7,905 nt of DNA, taken from NCBI GenBank assembly GCA_023381535.1, contig JAMCSN010000155.1, positions 1 to 7,905 of the forward strand, written 5' to 3'. This document shows positions 6,916 to 7,905 of the stretch, one piece after another. The notes below the pieces were generated by a model. That model saw nothing but the letters and a program-made list of their open reading frames with translations, did not search any database and was not told the origin of the DNA. Both the position numbers and the translations under genes were made by a program. This DNA comes from Bacteroidota bacterium (GTDB lineage Bacteria > Bacteroidota > Ignavibacteria > Ignavibacteriales > Melioribacteraceae). Numbering within the stretch: the first letter of the stretch is position 1; each line of letters opens with the position of its first letter.

Positions 6916-6953
6916 AACGTTAATAGTGAAAAGTCAAACGTGAAAGGTCAAAG
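6915..6953 (+). repeat. Left inverted-repeat arm, four GTSAAAN heptamers
   Basis: Four back-to-back heptamers of type GTSAAAN occupy 6926-6953, preceded by the hexamer AAACGT at 6915-6920. Both parts recur in inverted form at 7243-7281 with the same five-base offset between hexamer and array. The units alternate GTG and GTC. Paired with the right arm, about 22 of 28 array positions are complementary. The arm begins within the stop codon of the HD gene, and its last G starts a GGAG Shine-Dalgarno (6953-6956) for the four-helix-bundle remnant. Confidence 0.75.
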
Positions 6954-6964
6954 GAGATATTTTA

Positions 6965-7229
6965 ATGCTACAGTTGAACCATAAGAAACTTGAAGTATGG
7001 CAGTCAAGCGTTAATTTGGTAACCGAGATATATCTTATTACTAAAACTTTCCCGAAAGAAGAAATGTTTGGTTTAACGAATCAACTTAGAAGAGCGGCAA
7101 TTTCAAATTGATTCTCAAATAGAAATTGCTATTCGTCTTGAATACCTAAATAAAGATCAAGCAGAAAAAATTGATTTATTGCTAAATCAAATTTTTGCAA
7201 TGCTATCAAAATTAATTTCAAATACTTAA
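6965..7229 (+). pseudogene. Four-helix-bundle (S23-like) protein gene, internally deleted and frameshifted
   Basis: From ATG 6965 (GGAG at 6953-6956) the frame gives 48 residues, with KKLEVWQSSVNLV (7-19), FPKEEMFGLTNQLRRAAIS (29-47) and then TGA at 7109-7111. These are hallmarks of the S23/23S-intervening-sequence four-helix-bundle family, where FGLTSQ-RRAA is usually followed by a SIPSNIAEG-like stretch. In the +1 frame from 7110 the C-terminal part resumes as DSQIEIAIRLEYLNKDQ and ends SNT at TAA 7227-7229, giving 39 more residues. Intact members are about 115-120 residues; here some 30 residues including the IAEG region are missing and the frame is shifted. The junction lies near 7106-7110. 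Relatives are known as pentameric structural proteins, including the Avd accessory protein of diversity-generating retroelements, but most have no known function. The copy is almost certainly non-functional. Confidence 0.8.
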
Positions 7230-7242
7230 TTTATTATACCTT

Positions 7243-7281
7243 TTTTCACCTTTGACTTTTGACCTTTGACGGTCCACGTTT
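7243..7281 (-). repeat. Right inverted-repeat arm, four heptamers complementary to GTSAAAN
   Basis: Four contiguous units of type TTTSACN run from 7244 to 7271, followed by ACGTTT at 7276-7281. The reverse complement mirrors the left arm at 6915-6953. The 14 bases at 7258-7271 match the complement of 6939-6952 at 13 positions. The arm lies between the four-helix-bundle remnant and the homoaconitase start, whose Shine-Dalgarno follows at 7285. Confidence 0.75.
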
Positions 7282-7284
7282 CTC

Positions 7285-7288
7285 GGAG
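7285..7288 (+). promoter_or_regulatory. Shine-Dalgarno of the homoaconitase-like gene
   Basis: GGAG lies five bases before ATG 7294 and just outside the right arm of the heptamer element. It supports ATG 7294 as the start. Confidence 0.6.
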
Positions 7289-7293
7289 AAGTT

Positions 7294-7905
7294 ATGTCTC
7301 AAACCTTAATCGAAAAAATTGCCCAGCGTTATGCAGTCGGATTGCAGCCAAACCATATCGTTCACGCTGGAGATTATTTGTCCATTCGTCCCGCTTATGT
7401 AATGACACACGATAATACAGGCGCGGTAATTCCGAAATTCAAAAGTATCGGTGCGACCAAACTTGCAAATCCAAGACAAGTGGTTCATACGCTCGACCAC
7501 GACATCCAAAACAAAGATGAAAAGAATTTAGCCAAGTACAAGAAGATAGAAGAGTTTTCCAAATCGATGGGTGCTGATTTTTATCCTGCCGGACGAGGCA
7601 TCGGTCATCAAATAATGATTGAAGAAGGTTACGCGTTCCCCGGTACTATGGCCGTCGCATCGGACAGTCATTCCAACATGTACGGAGGAATCGGGTGTTT
7701 AGGAACGCCAATTGTACGAACTGACGCAGCAGCAATTTGGGCAACCGGAAGAACATGGTGGCAAGTTCCACCGATCGCAAAAGTTGAACTCAAAGGAAAA
7801 CTTAGAACGGGTGTGACCGGTAAAGATGTGATTATTGCGCTCTGCGGATTTTTTAATCACGATGAAGTTCTAAACCACGCGATAGAATTTATCGGCGACG
7901 GAATA
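7294..7905 (+). CDS. Homoaconitase, fungal Lys4-like type (N-terminal part, cut by window edge)
   Basis: An open frame of 204 codons runs to the window edge. The product belongs to the aconitase superfamily, which moves a hydroxyl group by dehydration and rehydration on a 4Fe-4S cluster. Landmarks are THDN (38-41), LDHDIQNK (67-74), [10 protein letters not shown] (97-106), IEEGYAFPG (109-117), ASDSHSN (122-128), [11 protein letters not shown] (136-146), [13 protein letters not shown] (148-160) and LNHAIEF (193-199). From memory, nearly the whole stretch aligns without gaps to yeast Lys4 at clearly more than half identity, including LDHDIQNK and IWATG.TWWQ.PP. That makes homoaconitase (homocitrate to homoisocitrate) the likely activity. 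The Fe-S cysteines and the swivelling C-terminal domain lie beyond the window, so I cannot tell whether it is a single chain like Lys4 or split like Thermus LysT/LysU. A related isopropylmalate isomerase or aconitase is the alternative. It pairs logically with the dehydrogenase upstream. Confidence 0.85.
   Translation, partial: MSQTLIEKIAQRYAVGLQPNHIVHAGDYLSIRPAYVMTHDNTGAVIPKFKSIGATKLANPRQVVHTLDHDIQNKDEKNLAKYKKIEEFSKSMGADFYPAGRGIGHQIMIEEGYAFPGTMAVASDSHSNMYGGIGCLGTPIVRTDAAAIWATGRTWWQVPPIAKVELKGKLRTGVTGKDVIIALCGFFNHDEVLNHAIEFIGDGI

Larger units (their letters stand above)
6915..7281 (+). mobile_element. Putative small element: inverted heptamer arms around a four-helix-bundle gene remnant
   Basis: A 367-bp unit is bounded by inverted arms (6915-6953 and 7243-7281) and contains one decayed S23-type four-helix-bundle gene in the + orientation. 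Bacterial 23S rRNA intervening sequences can likewise be closed by an inverted stem and can encode S23 proteins, so kinship with those is plausible. No transposase, recombinase or reverse transcriptase is inside. The AAACGT hexamers lie in inverted orientation, so they are part of the inverted repeat and not a target duplication. Mobility is inferred from the layout and from the related empty hairpin at 6307-6374. Confidence 0.45.

Noticed and set aside
6965..7229. Diversity-generating retroelement, because Avd is a four-helix-bundle relative
   Set aside because: No reverse transcriptase, template repeat or variable repeat is present, and the gene is broken.
6307..7281. CRISPR array made of the heptamer repeats
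   Set aside because: The units are 7 bases, contiguous and inverted, with no unique spacers and no cas genes.

Overview
The window looks like a chromosomal segment from the Bacteroidota/Chlorobiota side of the tree, most likely an Ignavibacteria-type organism. Three things point there: a PorD-like DUF4835 protein (a family tied to the type IX secretion system of this group), exported proteins whose signal peptides end in a Bacteroidota-style Ala-Gln, and an S23-type four-helix-bundle gene remnant set among short intergenic repeats. Base and codon use look even throughout, with no obvious foreign island. The placement rests on recognising families by eye, not on a database search.

Layout. From 33 to 1154 (+) lies a YghO-like GNAT-fold acetyltransferase. 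It converges, across 40 bp, on a DUF4835/PorD-like exported protein (1195-2094, -). That gene diverges from a probable two-gene envelope operon: a PorV/PorQ-like outer-membrane barrel (2185-2988, +) and a large exported protein with a ComEA-like helix-hairpin-helix region before a predicted barrel (2997-4979, +). After a 144-bp gap comes a metabolic run on the + strand: a beta-decarboxylating dehydrogenase (5124-6302), a small HD-domain protein (6382-6915), a decayed four-helix-bundle gene (6965-7229) and the start of a homoaconitase-like gene that runs off the right edge (7294 to beyond 7905).

How the genes fit together. The dehydrogenase and the homoaconitase would catalyse the steps homocitrate to homoisocitrate to 2-oxoadipate of the alpha-aminoadipate route to lysine. 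The homoaconitase N-terminus resembles the fungal Lys4 type far more than expected for a bacterium. The dehydrogenase has an isocitrate-dehydrogenase-like frame, but its substrate loop reads SPIV where isocitrate enzymes have a Ser-x-Asn motif, and its cofactor pocket has the Lys-Tyr pair typical of NADP enzymes. The HD protein between them has lost the His of its HD doublet, so its role is unclear. On the left, the PorD-like, barrel and helix-hairpin-helix proteins are all envelope proteins.

The most unusual structure is a set of short heptamer arrays. Four-unit arrays of GTSAAAN (or its complement) form inverted arms around the four-helix-bundle remnant. A smaller hairpin of the same heptamer sits between the dehydrogenase and HD genes. 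A separate four-unit TTAGTNN array overlaps the end of the acetyltransferase gene. These look like one or more families of small heptamer-built inverted-repeat elements, one of which carries a four-helix-bundle gene. Two of them end directly at a Shine-Dalgarno sequence.
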